Below are positions 8,767-18,300 of a DNA stretch of 64,000 nucleotides, one piece after another; the first letter of the stretch is position 1; every line of letters begins with the position of its first letter. A program made the translations under genes and the position numbers. The DNA is from Actinomycetota bacterium (GTDB taxonomy: Bacteria > Actinomycetota > Acidimicrobiia > Acidimicrobiales > Microtrichaceae): contig JADJBW010000004.1 in assembly GCA_016703525.1 (NCBI GenBank), positions 186,001 through 250,000 on the forward strand, read 5' to 3'. The notes under the pieces are model-generated. The model saw only the letters and a list, made by a program, of their open reading frames with translations. It was not told where the DNA came from and made no database searches.

Positions 8767-9444
8767 TCAGGCCGACGCGACGCGACGGGTACCGGGATCG
8801 TGTGGGCGGCCCGTATCGACCCGGCGCAAGACCCGAAGCGACCCGGTCGCCGAGACCTCGACGAAGCTCCCCGAGTCGAGCGCTCGAAGGTAGATCTCGT
8901 AGGGCGGGCGGCCACCATCGGCGGGGTCGGGGAACACGTCGTGGATAGCGAGAAGCCCGTTGATCGCCACGTGTGGGCTCCACCGCTCGTAGTCGCCGTG
9001 GGCGGGATCGTCGCCATGACCACCGTCGATGAACACGAGCGCGAGCGGTGTCGACCAGAAGCGGGCGACCGTGGGCGAATCACCGACCACGGCGACCACG
9101 GCTGCCTCCAACCCCGCGGCGTGGATCGTTCGGCGGAACCACGGCAGCGTGTCGATGCGCCCGACCGCCGGGTCGACCAGATCGGGCTCGTGCCACTCCC
9201 ACCCCGGCTGGTTCTCCTCGGACCCGCGGTGGTGGTCGATCGCGAACACCACCACGCCGGCCCGTTCGGCCGCGTCGCCGAGGTAGATCGCCGACTTGCC
9301 GCAGTAGCTACCGATCTCGAGGAGTGGCAATCCGGGAACGGCGTCGGTCGCCGCAACGCCGGCCTCTCGGAGCGCCAAACCCTCGTCGGGGGGCATGAAC
9401 CCGCGGGCGGCTTCCGCCGCGACGATGCGCTGCGTGGTCATCAT
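8767..9444 (-). CDS. Class I SAM-dependent methyltransferase (Methyltransf_24 type)
   Basis: The protein has motif I LLEIGSYCGKSAIYLGDAA, an acidic strand-2 end (FAIDHH) and the strand-4 motif FIDGGHGDD followed by DYERWSP and GLLAIHDVF. This arrangement is typical of small O-methyltransferase-like proteins of the Methyltransf_24 group. The ATG pair at 9444/9441 follows a GAGGCGGA site; the longer frame back to 9513 is not protein-like and would overlap the GtrA gene. It lies 13 bases after the GtrA gene. Substrate unknown. Confidence 0.82.
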   Translation of the reverse strand: MMTTQRIVAAEAARGFMPPDEGLALREAGVAATDAVPGLPLLEIGSYCGKSAIYLGDAAERAGVVVFAIDHHRGSEENQPGWEWHEPDLVDPAVGRIDTLPWFRRTIHAAGLEAAVVAVVGDSPTVARFWSTPLALVFIDGGHGDDPAHGDYERWSPHVAINGLLAIHDVFPDPADGGRPPYEIYLRALDSGSFVEVSATGSLRVLRRVDTGRPHDPGTRRVASA

Positions 9445-9457
9445 GGGTGGGTCCGCC

Positions 9458-9997
9458 TCAGATGGGGAGCTCTCGATGGAGCTCGTCGAGTTCCTCCGGC
9501 GTGGGTTCTGCACCGTGGTGCGTGACCTTGAACAACCAGCGATCCAGCACGAGATAGCGCCCCACCCACACGATGCCGAAGCCGGTCAGCTGGGCGAAGA
9601 ACACGGCCACGCTCTCGACGAACTCGTTCTGTCCCTTCACCAAGCGTTCCACCCACAGGGTGAGCAAGGTCGAGAAGGTGACGCCGAGCATCGCGGCGAC
9701 CCAGAAAACGATCACCTGGCTCCGCAGGCGGTCGCTGTTGGCGTCGCGCCACACGAACCGCTTGTTGGCATAGAAGTTCGGCAACGTCAGGATCGCTGCG
9801 GTCAACAGCGATGCCTTGGTGAACGACGTGTCGGTGTCGCCACGCGCATCGAAGATCGTGTGGGCGAAGACCTGCAGGAGCACCTGGCCCAGGGGAACGA
9901 ACACGACCGAGATCGCCGCATAGCGGAGTTGCTTGCGACCGTCATCGGTACGTGCGTGGTCGAGCAACGCAGCAGGAGAGAGCCTCACCAGCTGCAT
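9458..9997 (-). CDS. GtrA family membrane protein
   Basis: A 179-residue protein starting MQLVRLSPAALLDHA with four predicted membrane helices and the family features LLTAAILTLPNFYANKRFVW and a Gly/Arg-rich loop before the last helix. GtrA proteins are thought to move polyprenyl-linked sugars across the membrane or assist glycosylation of surface polymers. A start upstream of 9997 would run into the promoter region of the divergent thioesterase gene. It is followed closely by a methyltransferase gene. Confidence 0.85.
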   Translation of the reverse strand: MQLVRLSPAALLDHARTDDGRKQLRYAAISVVFVPLGQVLLQVFAHTIFDARGDTDTSFTKASLLTAAILTLPNFYANKRFVWRDANSDRLRSQVIVFWVAAMLGVTFSTLLTLWVERLVKGQNEFVESVAVFFAQLTGFGIVWVGRYLVLDRWLFKVTHHGAEPTPEELDELHRELPI

Positions 9998-10046
9998 CGT
10001 AGTTTGGTCGACCGTCGCTACCGCGACCGGCAGCCAGAATGGGGAG

Positions 10047-10904
10047 ATGGACCAGTCGGCCGTCGACGCCCTCATCGAACTGCTCGATCTCGAACCGATC
10101 GAGGTCAACGTCTTCCGAGGCCGCAGCCCGAACGAGGATCGCCAACGCGTCTTCGGCGGCCAGGTGGCCGGACAGGCGCTCGTCGCAGCGGCCCGGACCG
10201 TGGAGGGGATGGCCGTGCACAGCCTGCACTCCTACTTCCTCGTGCCCGGCGACCCGACCAGCCCGATTCTGTATCTCGTCGACCGGCTGCGCGACACCCG
10301 GAGCTTCACGACCCGGCGAGTCGTCGCCGTCCAGCACGGGCGGCCGATCTTCGAGCTGTCCGCGTCGTTCCAGCGGCCCGAAGCCGGCTTCGACCACCAG
10401 ATGGCGATGCCGACCGGCCTTCCCGAGCCCGAGAGCCTGCCCGACTTCAAGACCCGCTTGGCCCCGTGGAAGGCGCAGCTCGGCGAGTGGTACGACCGGC
10501 CCCGACCGATCGACACGAGGTACTGCAACTGGCAGCCGCCTGACGATCGGTCGCCGGGGCCGATGCTCGACAACGTGTGGTTCCGTGCCGCCGGCCGCCT
10601 GCCGGACGATCCGGTGCTGCACACCTGCGTGGTCACGTACTCGTCGGACTTCACGGTGCTCGACACATCGGTTCGCCCGCACGGGGGCAGCGGGCTCGGC
10701 GATGTCTTCATGGCGAGCCTCGACCACGCCATGTGGTTCCACCGGCCGTTCCGCGCCGACGATTGGCTCTTATATGCCCAGGACACGCCATCGGCCTCCG
10801 GCGGCCGCGGGTTGGGGCGCGGGTTGATCTTCGCCCGCGACGGCCGGCTCGTGGCCTCGGTCGTGCAGGAGGGCGTGATTCGGCCGGCACGCCGGGCAGA
10901 CTGA
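10047..10904 (+). CDS. tesB: Acyl-CoA thioesterase II
   Basis: The 285-residue double-hotdog protein hydrolyses medium- and long-chain acyl-CoA. It contains RQRVFGGQVAGQALVAA near residue 30, HSLHSYFLVPGDP near 65, and the C-terminal hotdog helix with SLDHAMWFHRPFRADDW. These are the TesB signatures around the catalytic Asp/Thr/Gln site. The ATG at 10047 has a GGGGAG directly against it, which is unusually close for a ribosome binding site, so initiation could be leaderless or weak. The divergent GtrA gene starts about 50 bases away. Confidence 0.92.
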   Translation: MDQSAVDALIELLDLEPIEVNVFRGRSPNEDRQRVFGGQVAGQALVAAARTVEGMAVHSLHSYFLVPGDPTSPILYLVDRLRDTRSFTTRRVVAVQHGRPIFELSASFQRPEAGFDHQMAMPTGLPEPESLPDFKTRLAPWKAQLGEWYDRPRPIDTRYCNWQPPDDRSPGPMLDNVWFRAAGRLPDDPVLHTCVVTYSSDFTVLDTSVRPHGGSGLGDVFMASLDHAMWFHRPFRADDWLLYAQDTPSASGGRGLGRGLIFARDGRLVASVVQEGVIRPARRAD

Positions 10905-10908
10905 CGAC

Positions 10909-12174
10909 ATGGAGGCCCCCATCACCACGGTCGCGACGCCTGCGCGCACGCGTCGCACCCGACGATCACTCGTCGGAGCGCTCGCCTGCATGGCCCTCGC
11001 GAGCGCCTGCTCGGACGCCGACACCGGTGGCGCGGCACACACCAAGACCTCCAGCGTCGACACCTCGCCCAAACCCGGCGATCCAGTCGTCGACCTGAGA
11101 CACCCGGTACGGCTGGAACGGATCGCCACGCTCGACGCGCCGATCGCCGCCGCCTCCCGTGCCGGCGACGACAGCCTGTACGTGGCCGAGCGAGCGGGCA
11201 CGATCCGGCGGCTCAGCCGGTCGGATACCACGTGGCACGTGCAGAAAGACCCAGTTCTCGACCTCACCGAACAGGTCGGCGCCGTCGAGGGCGAACAGGG
11301 GCTGCTCGGCCTGGCGTTCAGCCCCGACGGACACACGCTCGTGGTCGACTACACCGACGGCTCCGACGACGGCGCCACCGTGATCGACCGATTCGCCGTC
11401 ACCGAGCCGACGATGATCGACCCCTCGACCCGCCGCGAAGTCCTCCGGGTGCCCCAACCGTTCAGCAATCACAACGGCGGCGACGTGCACTTCGGGCCCG
11501 ACGGCGCCCTGTTCATCGCGCTCGGCGACGGCGGCGGGCAGGGCGACCCCGAGGGCCGCGCCCAGAACCTCGACGATCGGCACGGCAAGATCCTTCGGAT
11601 CCGCCTCGGTGACGGCGACGGCTATGAGGCCCCCGCCGACAACCCGTTCGCAAGCGACGAGCGACGAGGCGACATCTGGTTGTCTGGCGTTCGCAACCCC
11701 TGGCGTTTCAGCTTCGACCGCGAGAACGGCGATCTGTGGATCGGCGACGTCGGCGCCTCCGCATGGGAGGAGATCAACCGGCTCCCGGCGAGCGAGGGCA
11801 GGGGTCGCGGGGCCAACCTCGGATGGGACCTACGCGAGGGCCGCGAGGCCACCGACGAGTCCGCAACTCCGCCCGACGACCTGGTCGACCCGCTCTACGT
11901 GTACGGCCGCGACCAGGGGTCGACCGTCGTCGGCGGCGTGGTCTACCGGGGCGTGGAACTCCAGCACTTGCGTGGCGCCTACCTGTACGCCGACTTCGGG
12001 AAGGGAGCGCTCCGCGCGCTCGTCGCCCGGCGCGACGGCACCATCGCTGCGCTCGGCGACATCGATACCGGTGACACGAAGCTGGAACAGCCGGTCTCCT
12101 TCGCCGAGGACAACGGCGGCGAAGTCGTGGTTCTCGATCTGGCCGGGCCGGTCTACCGGCTCCGAGCGAACTGA
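10909..12174 (+). CDS. PQQ-dependent sugar (aldose/sorbosone-type) dehydrogenase lipoprotein
   Basis: The 421-residue product starts with a basic segment and a hydrophobic stretch ending in the lipobox LASAC, with Cys34 as the lipidation site, so it is predicted to be membrane-anchored outside the cell. The rest is a beta-propeller of the glucose/sorbosone dehydrogenase family. The SNHNGGDVHFGPDG and ALGDGGGQGDP motifs carry the catalytic His and cofactor loop. Such enzymes oxidise aldoses with PQQ. No PQQ biosynthesis genes are in the window. It follows tesB by four bases and converges on a GNAT gene across a perfect palindrome. Confidence 0.88.
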   Translation: MEAPITTVATPARTRRTRRSLVGALACMALASACSDADTGGAAHTKTSSVDTSPKPGDPVVDLRHPVRLERIATLDAPIAAASRAGDDSLYVAERAGTIRRLSRSDTTWHVQKDPVLDLTEQVGAVEGEQGLLGLAFSPDGHTLVVDYTDGSDDGATVIDRFAVTEPTMIDPSTRREVLRVPQPFSNHNGGDVHFGPDGALFIALGDGGGQGDPEGRAQNLDDRHGKILRIRLGDGDGYEAPADNPFASDERRGDIWLSGVRNPWRFSFDRENGDLWIGDVGASAWEEINRLPASEGRGRGANLGWDLREGREATDESATPPDDLVDPLYVYGRDQGSTVVGGVVYRGVELQHLRGAYLYADFGKGALRALVARRDGTIAALGDIDTGDTKLEQPVSFAEDNGGEVVVLDLAGPVYRLRAN

Positions 12175-12179
12175 CCGGC

Positions 12180-12209
12180 CCGCTTCGACATCAGCTGATG
12201 TCGAAGCGG
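12180..12209. terminator. Perfect 30-bp palindrome between convergent genes (bidirectional terminator)
   Basis: Two 15-base arms (12180-12194 and 12195-12209) are exact reverse complements with no spacer. The palindrome starts six bases after the sugar dehydrogenase stop and covers the last codons and stop of the convergent GNAT gene, the expected place for a shared terminator. No T-tract is visible on either side. Confidence 0.65.
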
Positions 12210-12649
12210 TAGACGTTGGTCTCGCGGGCGACGAATCCGATCCGCTGATACAGCCGGTTGGCGGCCTCACGGCTGGGACGCGACGTCAGATCGACCGTCT
12301 TCGCGCCCCGCGAGCGAGCGATCTCGATCGCACGTCGGTTGAGTGCCTCGCCAACGCCGCGACCGCGGGCGTCGCCGTCGACGACCACGTCCTCGATCCA
12401 CGCCCGAATGCCGGTCGGGATGCGGAACACCACCAGGGTCATCGACCCGATGATGGTGCCGTCCACGTCGCGAGCGACGAGCACATGATCGGCGTCCGAG
12501 GATGCCATCTCCATCAGCTCGCTGCGTCCCGGCGGCGGCGACGACTTCGACAACTGGGGGATCAGGCGAGCGAACGCGGCGACGACCGCGTCGTCGATCG
12601 CCTGCTCGCCGGCGAGTTCCTCGATGGTGACCGTGGGATCGGAAGCCAT
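12191..12649 (-). CDS. GNAT family N-acetyltransferase
   Basis: The 152-residue protein has the acetyl-CoA pyrophosphate-binding motif as GDARGRGVGEALNRRAI around residue 92 and the C-terminal NRLYQRIGF segment typical of GNAT enzymes. The substrate cannot be inferred. The 3' end lies inside a 30-base palindrome shared with the convergent gene. The start codon is separated by 67 bases from the divergent PAC2 gene. Confidence 0.9.
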   Translation of the reverse strand: MASDPTVTIEELAGEQAIDDAVVAAFARLIPQLSKSSPPPGRSELMEMASSDADHVLVARDVDGTIIGSMTLVVFRIPTGIRAWIEDVVVDGDARGRGVGEALNRRAIEIARSRGAKTVDLTSRPSREAANRLYQRIGFVARETNVYRFDIS

Positions 12650-12716
12650 CCGACCACCCTACGGGCCAGCCGTTCGGCCGAGAGGCATCGGACGCATCGC
12701 TCGGTAGCGTGAAGCG

Positions 12717-13565
12717 GTGTCGCAGGTCGAATGGATTCACCGACCCCAACTCGACCAGCCGGTCCTGATCGTCGCATTCGAGGGATGGAACGATGCGGCC
12801 GACGCCGCGACCGGCGCCGCCGATCATCTCCTGAGAATCGGCGCCGCCGAGCGTTTCGCCGCGATCGATCCCGAGGACTTCTTCGACTTCACCGCGACCC
12901 GACCCATCTCGAGACTCGACGGTGATGGTCGCCGCGAGCTGCACTGGCCGACCAACGCGTTCTCATCGCTCACCCTTTCGGGCGGACCCGACATCGTGGT
13001 GCTCCGCGGCGTCGAGCCGCAGCTCCGGTGGCGCACGTTCTGCGCGCAGGTGATCGAGGTGTGCACCGCGCTGCGGGTCCGACTCGTGCTGACACTCGGG
13101 TCCCTGCTCGCCGATGTCGCCCACACCCGTCCGACGCCCGTGTTCGGAACGGCCGAGGACGAGCGCGTGATCGAGGCGCTCCACCTCGAACGGTCCCGAT
13201 ACGAGGGCCCGACGGGCATCGTCGGAGTGCTCCATCAGTGTTGCGCCGAGGCCGGCGTGAACTCGGCTGCGTTGTGGGCCGCGGTGCCGTCCTACGTGGC
13301 GGCCGCCCCGTCGCCCAAGGCCGCTCTCGCGCTCGTGGACCGAACCACGGCGCTGCTCGGTCTGACCGTCGACGTCGACGACCTGAAACTGTCGACCGTG
13401 GCGTACGAGCATCAGATCTCGGAGCTCGTCACCGAAGACGACGAGACCGCCGCATACGTCGGCCACCTCGAGGCCGCGCACGACACCGACGAAGTCGCTG
13501 TCTCGTCCGCCGACGACCTCGTCGCCGAGGTCGAGCGCTTTCTTCGCGACCAGCGCGGATCCTGA
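12717..13565 (+). CDS. PAC2 (proteasome assembly chaperone) family protein
   Basis: The 282-residue protein begins with a GTG codon and the PAC2 opening WIHRPQLDQPVLIVAFEGWNDAADAA. The family also shows VVLRGVEPQLRWRTF and LGSLLADVAHTRP, both present. PAC2 proteins are common in actinobacteria with a proteasome or Pup system, but their exact role there is unsettled. No proteasome genes are in the window. The C-terminus is acidic and followed by a region without recognisable genes. Confidence 0.9.
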   Translation: MSQVEWIHRPQLDQPVLIVAFEGWNDAADAATGAADHLLRIGAAERFAAIDPEDFFDFTATRPISRLDGDGRRELHWPTNAFSSLTLSGGPDIVVLRGVEPQLRWRTFCAQVIEVCTALRVRLVLTLGSLLADVAHTRPTPVFGTAEDERVIEALHLERSRYEGPTGIVGVLHQCCAEAGVNSAALWAAVPSYVAAAPSPKAALALVDRTTALLGLTVDVDDLKLSTVAYEHQISELVTEDDETAAYVGHLEAAHDTDEVAVSSADDLVAEVERFLRDQRGS

Positions 13566-15323
13566 CACGCGATCACCGGCGCCCAGCGTCACGGAGATCT
13601 CGCAGGAGTACTCACCGGCGCCACCGAAGCTGAACCCTGACGCGACGTTGGCCGGACCTCGATGAAGAACTGCTGACGACGTCGGTGACGAGCCTCGGTG
13701 CGTCGGTCCGGCGTGCGGTGATCTCGCGGCGACCCCCCCGAAAGGGAGTCCCGATGCCCACCAGGACGTCCTCACGCGAAGATGCCAAGGATCAACGTTG
13801 GGGACCGAAGCGAGAACGGTCATGCCGGGCGTCGCAGATCTCGATGCCCGCAGTCAGCCTCGCCACCGCCGCCCTCGCGACGATGACCTGCCTCCGTCGG
13901 GCGGCGTGGGCGGGGGCTCGCCGACGTTCCCACGAGATCGGGGCGAGGGTCGAAGTCCGAGCCGCGTCCGGTGGCGGTGCTACGAGAGGGCGGAGAGTGG
14001 TCGAACCCAAAACCCACCCCCACCAAAGGCCTCGGCCGCCCCCCCGGGGGGCCCGAACTTTGCGGGGGGGCCCCCCCCGCCCCCCCCGCCCCCCCCTTTC
14101 GCGTCTGCGGAGGGGCTCGAGCTCGAGGTCCACGGCGGGCTACGTGCTCAACCGGGACCTGTATGCGGCGCCGCCAGGGTGATCTGCCCGGCTCCATCAC
14201 GGTGAGACCCCGACCGGACCCACGCGGTGTCGAGGAATGGCCGATTCCGAGCTGGCTGGTCGCGCCCGGTTCGGTCCGGCCCGGCCCGCCTCGGCGACCC
14301 GCCGCCTGACGGCGGACGCCACGCAGCGCCCGTCGGTGCAGGCCTCGCCCGTGACCCGCCGCTCGATCCGGATCGGTCGGTGAGGTGCAGCGCTGGCGGA
14401 TGATCTCGCCGAGCCCGGAGGGGGCGGGGTGTCGGGGGCTTCACCGGCCCCGGGGGGGGGGTCGAGGTCCGCCGATGGATCGGGCCGGACCGCGCGCAGG
14501 TCGTCGGCCGGACACCCGCCGACATGGCACGACTGGTGCGGGCCAAGGAACCGATCGTGTCCGAGTGGACTCGGGATCTCGTCGTGATCGTCGGCGAACG
14601 GACCGCATCCCGGGAGCCGCCAACACCACCACCACCCGCCCCAAGGCGGCGCTGATGGCCCGAGTCGACACCGATACGCCCGCGCCCCGGCCGTGTGTCC
14701 AGGGCGGACGCACTCGCGACTCGCCCGAGGGAGAGTGTGTCCTGGGGCTGGGCCGCGCCGGGCGCGGCGGCCCGCAGCGGGCGCGCTGGTTGGGGCCGGC
14801 CGTGGGGGAGGCCCGGGGGCCGGGCGCCTTCGTCCTTGCCGCCGAGTTGACCGACGACGACCGCGGTGACGCCCCACTCCAGCGTCGCGGCATCGCTCGC
14901 CTGGGCGAATGCGACGCCGCACGGCCGCGAGCAGCCTGCGCTCGCCGCCGTCGAGGCGTGACCCCACGGCGCGCCCGGCGCCAGCGGCGCCGGGAGGGGC
15001 CGCCACGCGCCCCCGCCGGGGCGGGGCAGTTCATCGGCCACCGAGGGGTCACGGGGCGGAAGCGCTTGCTCGCCCACAGCCAATGACCCCGCCGTAGCCC
15101 GGTAGACCCGGTCCCAGCCACGAACCGCCGCAACACTTCCACGCCACGACTCGGCCGCGGCTCCGGCGCTGCCGAGCGGTTCACAGCGGTCGATCCCGAG
15201 GAGACGTAGACCTGATGGTGGAGGTTCCTGTTGCACGCGCGACACGCCTCGACATGGTCATTTCGCCGGAGCCAAACGGCCGCGAATGCTCAGGTCGTCC
15301 GCCCGGAAGCCGATAGGTCTGCC
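13566..15323. other. 1.76-kb stretch without an intact gene; GC-extreme, probably unreliable sequence
   Basis: No frame here gives a protein I recognise over more than about 50 residues. Long C and G runs occur at 14040-14096 and 14452-14462. Short protein-like pieces appear in different frames: a plus-strand fragment at about 14461-14650 (RTPADMARLVRAKEPIVSEW) and a minus-strand fragment at about 13566-13640 (SGFSFGGAGEYSCEISV). The mixture suggests remnants of one or more genes broken by errors in the homopolymer runs, or real decay. Promoter elements for the large downstream gene would lie near 15240-15320, but none is clear. Confidence 0.5.
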
Positions 15324-18300
15324 ATGCGTGCCTTCCGGATCTTCGCCGTACCACTCGCGTGCGCCATGTTGGTTGCGGTGTTCCCATCGAGCGCGGCGGC
15401 AGCGCCGACGTGGCAGATCACGGTCTCCCGCATCGACGGCTCTCCGCAGCCGAGCGGCGCGCCGATGCGCTTTCGCATCCAAGCGCAATGCGCCGCGGTC
15501 GACGCTCCGGAGTGCCGCGACTCCGTGGTCTCGTGGCCGGCCTCGGCGCCATCGACGTTCTCGATGCCAGCGTCGCACCCGGCGGTGAGTTCGTTCGGAT
15601 TCGACGCCGGGACCGCCACATGGACCGTGGACCTGCAGGACGCGATCGCAGCCGGAACGAGCGTCGAGTTCGACGTCGTCGCGACTGCGCCGAACCACGT
15701 CACCCCCGACGGAACCCCCGTCACGCTCGATGCCACGATCGACGCGTCGAACACGGCGAGCGCGACGGCCAGCGCATCCGGCGCCTGGTCTGCGCAGGCA
15801 AACCTGGGAATCGAGAAGTACCTCGCGTTCGGTCCCGACACCGACGCGCTGCTCGACCAGCCGGTGAAGTACTACCTGTACCCGTGCGATCCGTCGTGGG
15901 ACCCCGCAGAGCCCCCGGGTCACCTCTACGTGGAGGACGCGACGATCGTCGACACGCTGCCGACGGGCGTCCAGTTCGTCGCTGCATCCCCAGGAGGGTC
16001 GTTCGACGCGAGTGCGAACACGGTCGCCTGGACGCCGCCCGGCATTCTCGAGAACCGCAACTGCGCGTTCGAGGGGCCGAGCGATCATTGGGTCGAGGTC
16101 GTCTTCCCGTCGAGTCAGTTCGGGCCGACCAGCGGGCCGCCGGCGCGCATCGAGGCAACGAACACGGCCACCGTCACCGCCTACCCGATCGGCCGAGGCG
16201 GCGATTCCGGCGCCCGTATGACCGACACCGACTCGCTGCTGCACGGCTTCTCGCTGCCGAATCCGCTCGGCACCCACACGAAGCGAGCGTGGACGCCGTA
16301 CTTCGGTACGCAGAACCTCACATTCGAGAACGACCGCGCCTCGTTCGACATCGACATCAACACTGCGGCGGCGGGCACAACGCCGTACACCTTCCGGATC
16401 ACTGACCCGTTGCCGTGTCTCGACTTCACGCCGAACGCCGCCACCCAGTACGAGTCTCACGCGCTCGGAGGGGCGCCGTGCAGCGAGCCCGCGTTCCGGC
16501 CCGACCGCGCGATCGAAGTGCACCTGGATCCGAACTACCTCGAGATGGCGTCGGAGAGCGCGTTCGTGGCGTCGCATCCCACCCTGCCTCTGCACGTTCG
16601 CACCGGCTCGGGTACCTGGCAGGTGATCGACGTGCCGTACTCCTCGACCTCGATCTTCGGCATGCTCGGCTATCGAATCACCGGCGCGGAGCTGGCGACC
16701 GCGCTCGGGGGCGCCGTGGTGTCCGACGTCGAATTCAACTCCGCCGATGTCGGGCTGTTCGTCAAGGTCGTCCCGTTCGACAACCGCACCGCAGCGCGCC
16801 TCACGCTCGACGGCAACGTTGCACCCGATACCGCCGCCTTCCCGATGCTCGACCAGTACCGGGTTCGGAACTACGGGCACTTCCACATCAGCGCCAACGG
16901 CGACGAGACCTACATCGGTGCGATTCAGGACAGCGTGACGGTTGTGGATCGGGCCCCGGTGCTGATCGCCGAGAAGCAGGTGAGCACGGGCGACTACGTG
17001 TCGTTGAACGTCTCCAGCACGGGAGGCCCACTCCGAGAGGGTGAGGATCTCATCGTCACCGACCTCCTGCCTCCCGGCGTGCGGTTCGCCTCCCTGTCGC
17101 AGACGTACCTGAGCTACGGGGCCGGACAGTGGTACTGGGCGCCGGGGACCGGATTCGGCTCCGGCACCGTCAACTCCACCGGCTACCCGGAGCTGGACGT
17201 CGACATCCGCTCCAATCTCACGGTCGAGACGATCGACGACTTCGCCGGCACCGGCCGCCAGCTCGTGAGAACGCACCTTCGTCAGCCGCCGACGTCGGAA
17301 GGATGGCGACCGTGGGTTCAGAACAGCTCGATGCGCGTCTCCTTCCAGGTGACCCCGAGTCCGATGCGAATGACCTATGTCAACCAGATGCAGGCCTTTC
17401 CGAGCGACGCGACATCGGCGGCCGCGCTGCAATGCCAGTTCGGGGTCTTCTTCCCGCCGACCGCTGCCAACTCGAATGATCCCAACGATCTCGACGGCGA
17501 CGGCGTGACCACCGGTGATGCGTTCTGCCAAGCGAGCGCGACCTATGTCGCACCACCGAGCGTGGTCGATGTGACCTCGCGCAAGTGGGTGCGCGGCGAC
17601 GACGACGCCGAATTCAGGCCATTCCCGGCGATCGGCTCGATTGGCACATCGGGCGGGACGGGCGACTTCCGCATCGACCTGACGAACACGGGGTCGACGT
17701 CGCTTCGAAACCTCGTCGTGTACGACGTCTTGCCCCACATCGGCGACACGGGCACGAGTCAGTCACAGGTCACGTCGCCGCGCGGGAGCGATTGGACGGC
17801 TGTGTTCGACGGCGTCGACCCAGCGACCGTACCCAGCGGTGCGCTCATCGAGTACTCGGCGAGTTCAACGCCGTGCCGCGACGAATTGGCTGTTCCTGCG
17901 GCACCGTTCCCGTCGGGATGCACCGACGACTGGAGCGCATCGCTGCCTTCCGGAGGCACCGCCGCCGTGCGCGCACTGCGGATCACGATGCCGTCGGGCA
18001 CGCTGTCCCAGCTCGACCCCGGTGAGGGATTCGCCATCGATTACTCGGTCACCTATCCCGCCGGCCTTGCGCCCGGCCAGGTCGCGTGGAACAACTTCGC
18101 GTACGCCGCGGATCGAGTCGATACCGGGCTGGCGATCCTTCCGTCCGAACCGCCCAAGGTCGGACTCGCGGTACCCCAGATCGACCTCGCCGCCACCAAG
18201 TCGGTGGCCCCGACCGACCTCCTGGTCGGCCAGGAGGCGGACTACACGGTGACGCTCGATCATCAGGGTGCCGTTTCGCCCAGCGGCGTCTACACGCTGC

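Noticed and set aside
13685..14182. A 165-residue plus-strand open frame in the gene-empty region
   Set aside because: It crosses the C-run artefact and becomes Arg/Pro low complexity, so the continuous frame is probably artificial.
15258..17738. An 826-residue open frame on the minus strand
   Set aside because: It is antisense to the signal-peptide-bearing DUF11 surface protein, is Arg/Val/Gly-rich and has no family signature.
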